From Thermotogaceae bacterium (lineage in GTDB: Bacteria; Thermotogota; Thermotogae; Thermotogales; Thermotogaceae): a stretch of 6,713 bases of DNA. The stretch is taken from NCBI GenBank assembly GCA_027038385.1, contig JALVXE010000194.1, forward strand, positions 1-6,713, given 5' to 3'. Below are positions 4,397 through 6,713 of this stretch, piece after piece. Position 1 is the stretch's first letter. Each line of letters starts with the position of its first letter. The position numbers were made by a program, and so were the translations under genes. The notes beneath the pieces are model-generated. The model saw only the letters and a list, made by a program, of their open reading frames with translations, did no database searches and was not told the DNA's origin.

Positions 4397-6035
4397 CACT
4401 TTCCTCCTTGGAGAGTTTTTCCTTCAGAATTTTCCCGAGGTTTTTATGCGAGCTTTGAGCTTCACTTTTATATTCCTGTATGGCCTTCATCTCCTCCAAA
4501 TCCTTGACGCTTATTATCATCTTCTTCCCAGTCCTTCTATCATCCAATACTCGTAAAACCACCGCCTCTACCTCTTCACCATTTTTCAACTCTTTTTCAA
4601 CATGGTTGGACGGGAGAAATGCGTCAACGTTGTAATCCTTTATCCTAACAACGTATCCAGAATTCAGAACCTTTCTAACCCTTCCCCTAACGACATCTCC
4701 TTTCTTGAGATCGACTCCATCCCACGGATTCTTGGCGGCTTGCTTTATAGAGAGTCTCATCCTTCTGTTCTCCTTATCCTTGCTGAGAATCTTGACATTC
4801 ACCCTTCTTCTCTCCCTAACCACTTCGCTCGGGTTGTCGAAGTAGTACCAAGAAAGCTCAGATAGAGGGACAAACCCACTAACACCATCTTCGAGCTCCA
4901 CGATGGCTCCGGTTTGCAGAACTTTGATCACTTTCCCCTCGTGAATGCTTCCGTTTGGATACTTCTCGTCTATCTTTTCCCAAGGATCGCCAACAGCTTT
5001 CTTGTATGAAAGAAGTATTCTTCTCTTTTCGTCATCGATCTCTATAACTTCAAGTTCCACAACTTCCCTTTCTTTGAGAATGTCCCTTATCCTTCCCTTC
5101 CTCCCCCAAAATATCTCCTCTATGGGTACAAATCCTATGAGATCATTCGGGAGCCTAGCCGTAAAACCGTCTGACCTTATCCTCAGAACGGTCCCCTTCA
5201 CTCTACTTCCGACGCCGTATTCCCTCTTGAACTCTTCAAACGGATCAGGCATCGTGGCTTTGAGAGATAGGGTTATCTTTCTGCTCGATGGATCCACGTC
5301 GACAACCTTCAACTTCAACTTGTCACCGACTTTGAACATATCACTTAAGTCCGCAACTCTCGTGTAAGAGACCTCACTCCTTGGGAGAAGACCTGTGAGT
5401 CCATCGGATATCTTCACGAAAACTCCAAAATCTTTTATTGATTCCACGGTTCCTTCTACCTCATCACCGATTTTTATGCCTGAGAAAGCTTCCTTCAATT
5501 TCTTATCTAAAAGACTCTTCCTTGATAAAACTATGTTGTGCCTCCTTCTTCCCCTTTCAAAGCTGATTATTTCGAACTCGAGCTCCTCTTCCGGTATACT
5601 TCCACCCCTTCTTATAGCAGACTGAGAGCCCGGAAGAAATGCGTCCAAAACCCCGTCTATAAGAACTCTGTATCCACCTTTCACCTCGCCTACTATTCTC
5701 CCCCTGACTATCTTGTCACCCGACTCGTACACATTCTGAACCTTTTTAAGGGTTTCTCTGAGCATCGGTCTTCTTTCTGAAAGATAAGCTCTTCCCTCAT
5801 CCTCATCCACTCTGAAGAGAAGCAACTTCAATTCTTCTCCACTTTTGTAATCATTTGGATTTCTTACAAGCTCTCTTGTTGGTACAAAACCTTCAAACTT
5901 CCCGCCGAAATCCACCACTATACCGTCTTCAACTGTTCCGGAAACCCTTGCATTCACAACTGAACCTACATCGGTGTTCATCTCGTCAAGGCTTTTAAGA
6001 ACCTCTTCCATGCTTATGTCTTCATGTCTATCCAT
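4389..6035 (-). CDS. rpsA: 30S ribosomal protein S1, six S1 domains
   Basis: This 548-residue RNA-binding protein helps load mRNA onto the 30S subunit. Six OB-fold S1 repeats can be followed: about 23-88, 105-173, 188-259, 274-345, 360-431 and 444-511. Linkers between the later repeats carry the typical DPF (264-266), DPW (350-352) and NPW (436-438) motifs. Domain 3 is the most canonical, with DFGVFVKISDGLTGLLPRSE at 202-221. A charged tail (512-548) follows the last repeat. Six domains match the full-length proteobacterial type; many Gram-positive homologues have fewer. ATG 6035 is preceded by GGAGG at 7 nt and overlaps the ispH stop by 8 nt. In some Clostridia IspH and S1 are fused into one protein; here they are separate but coupled. 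The 3' end overlaps der by 8 nt. Confidence 0.97.
   Translation of the reverse strand: MDRHEDISMEEVLKSLDEMNTDVGSVVNARVSGTVEDGIVVDFGGKFEGFVPTRELVRNPNDYKSGEELKLLLFRVDEDEGRAYLSERRPMLRETLKKVQNVYESGDKIVRGRIVGEVKGGYRVLIDGVLDAFLPGSQSAIRRGGSIPEEELEFEIISFERGRRRHNIVLSRKSLLDKKLKEAFSGIKIGDEVEGTVESIKDFGVFVKISDGLTGLLPRSEVSYTRVADLSDMFKVGDKLKLKVVDVDPSSRKITLSLKATMPDPFEEFKREYGVGSRVKGTVLRIRSDGFTARLPNDLIGFVPIEEIFWGRKGRIRDILKEREVVELEVIEIDDEKRRILLSYKKAVGDPWEKIDEKYPNGSIHEGKVIKVLQTGAIVELEDGVSGFVPLSELSWYYFDNPSEVVRERRRVNVKILSKDKENRRMRLSIKQAAKNPWDGVDLKKGDVVRGRVRKVLNSGYVVRIKDYNVDAFLPSNHVEKELKNGEEVEAVVLRVLDDRRTGKKMIISVKDLEEMKAIQEYKSEAQSSHKNLGKILKEKLSKEESDG
4403..4409 (-). promoter_or_regulatory. Ribosome binding site fixing the ATG start of der
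   Basis: AAGGAGG on the - strand, inside the 3' end of rpsA, is 6 nt before ATG 4396 and only 3 nt before GTG 4399. The spacing selects the ATG. Confidence 0.75.
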
Positions 6036-6713
6036 CTTTACCCCTCCTCAATATTTCGTTGTAGACCTCTTCGACATCTTCTACCGGTGTTGAAGTTCCG
6101 CGAACAACTGCAACACACCCTATACCCTTCAAATTGATTTTCTCAACTTCTTCAGGTGACTCTATCCACTCCGCCTTAGTTTTTCTGAGGGCTATTCGAT
6201 ATAACTTTCCGGTGTTTGCGCTGTGCTTTCCTCCCACGACTACTATCAAATCACACGTCTTTGAAAGTCTCTTGACTTCATCCTCCCTGTTCACGGTTAC
6301 AGGGCAAGCAGTGTTGACGATCTTAACCTCCTTGGATGGAAAATTCAGCTCTATCATTCTTGAGACGAATTCGGAGAATTCCTGCCAAGATGAAGTAGTC
6401 TGAGATAGTATGCACATTCTTTCCATACCGTAGAAGTGTGCTTCTGAAGTAACTATAGCATCCGGGACATAACCTTTCAAAGCCAACATTTCCGCGTGTC
6501 CTTCTTTTCCAAAGACCACTACTCCGTAACCGCCTTTCCGGCACTCCTTCGCTTTTTCAAAAAGCGATTTAACTATAGGACATGTTAGATCGATGATCCT
6601 TTTAAACCTTCTTGAGATCTCCTCGAGCTTTTTTGGTGGTATTCCATGAGCTCTCACCGCAAAAACCTCACCAGAGGCACCCTCGACTACTCTCAACCCT
6701 CTTTCTATAAGAA
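6028..6713 (-). CDS. ispH: 4-hydroxy-3-methylbut-2-enyl diphosphate reductase, 5' partial
   Basis: IspH (LytB) is the last enzyme of the MEP pathway. It reduces HMBPP to IPP and DMAPP using an iron-sulfur cluster held by three Cys. The frame stays open to the right edge (codons for LIERG precede a TTG at 6696), so about 50 N-terminal residues, including the first cluster Cys, lie outside the window. Visible conserved elements are AHG (~6651-6643), the second cluster Cys in TCP (~6582), GHAE (~6501-6490, substrate His and Glu), SQTT (~6405-6394), the third Cys in NTACPVT (~6306), SAN (6222-6214) and GTSTP (~6099-6085). The substrate-binding Ser-Ser-Asn common in the family reads Ser-Ala-Asn here, and GHPE reads GHAE. 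The stop overlaps the rpsA start by 8 nt. The operon promoter is not in the window. Confidence 0.96.
   Translation of the reverse strand, partial: LIERGLRVVEGASGEVFAVRAHGIPPKKLEEISRRFKRIIDLTCPIVKSLFEKAKECRKGGYGVVVFGKEGHAEMLALKGYVPDAIVTSEAHFYGMERMCILSQTTSSWQEFSEFVSRMIELNFPSKEVKIVNTACPVTVNREDEVKRLSKTCDLIVVVGGKHSANTGKLYRIALRKTKAEWIESPEEVEKINLKGIGCVAVVRGTSTPVEDVEEVYNEILRRGKDG

Noticed and set aside
4945..5367. Open frame of about 140 codons on the + strand opposite rpsA, rich in Ser, Leu and Pro.
   Set aside because: Its composition is that of an antisense shadow and it lies wholly within conserved S1 repeats.
5331..5858. Similar segments within rpsA considered as DNA repeats.
   Set aside because: They reflect the repeated S1 protein domains and are too diverged at the DNA level to count as nucleotide repeats.
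4389..6713. IspH and S1 as one fused protein with a frameshift in this sequence.
   Set aside because: A good ribosome binding site precedes ATG 6035 and both ends are intact, so two overlapping genes explain the data better than an error in a fusion gene.

Overview
The window reads as chromosomal DNA from a thermophilic bacterium, most probably of the phylum Thermotogota (a Thermotoga or Pseudothermotoga-like lineage). The grounds are the strongly charged proteins rich in Lys, Glu, Arg and Val, the GGAGG-type ribosome binding sites, the gene order ispH-rpsA-der, and a Der protein whose KH-domain sequence closely resembles what I remember of the Thermotoga protein. The genus is an inference from recall, with no database search behind it.

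Layout. From 1 to 923 two genes run on the + strand: a ferritin-like DUF2202 protein whose 5' end lies outside the window, then, after a likely intrinsic terminator, a small 2x[4Fe-4S] ferredoxin with a long Gly/Met/Arg tail. From 925 to 6713 everything runs on the - strand. Read in transcription order from the right edge it holds ispH (5' end cut off), rpsA (six S1 domains), der/engA, an AlkD-like HEAT-repeat DNA glycosylase, then an intergenic gap with an extended -10 promoter and a dyad, then carbamate kinase and a GNAT acetyltransferase. The two strands converge with only 1 nt between stop codons.

Function. ispH-rpsA-der-alkD look like one translationally coupled operon (overlaps of 8, 8 and 4 nt) combining isoprenoid synthesis, translation, ribosome assembly and DNA repair. 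Carbamate kinase and the GNAT protein form a second coupled pair (4-nt overlap), probably with their own promoter at about 2426-2434. The DUF2202 and ferredoxin genes suggest an iron or redox role and share Arg/Gly-rich C-termini.

I saw no mobile element, CRISPR array, tRNA or rRNA gene, and no stretch above 300 bases without a gene. Most of the window is conserved housekeeping. The least explained items are the tailed DUF2202/ferredoxin pair, an 11-bp perfect hairpin inside der, and the AlkD-like gene carried in the ispH-rpsA-der operon.
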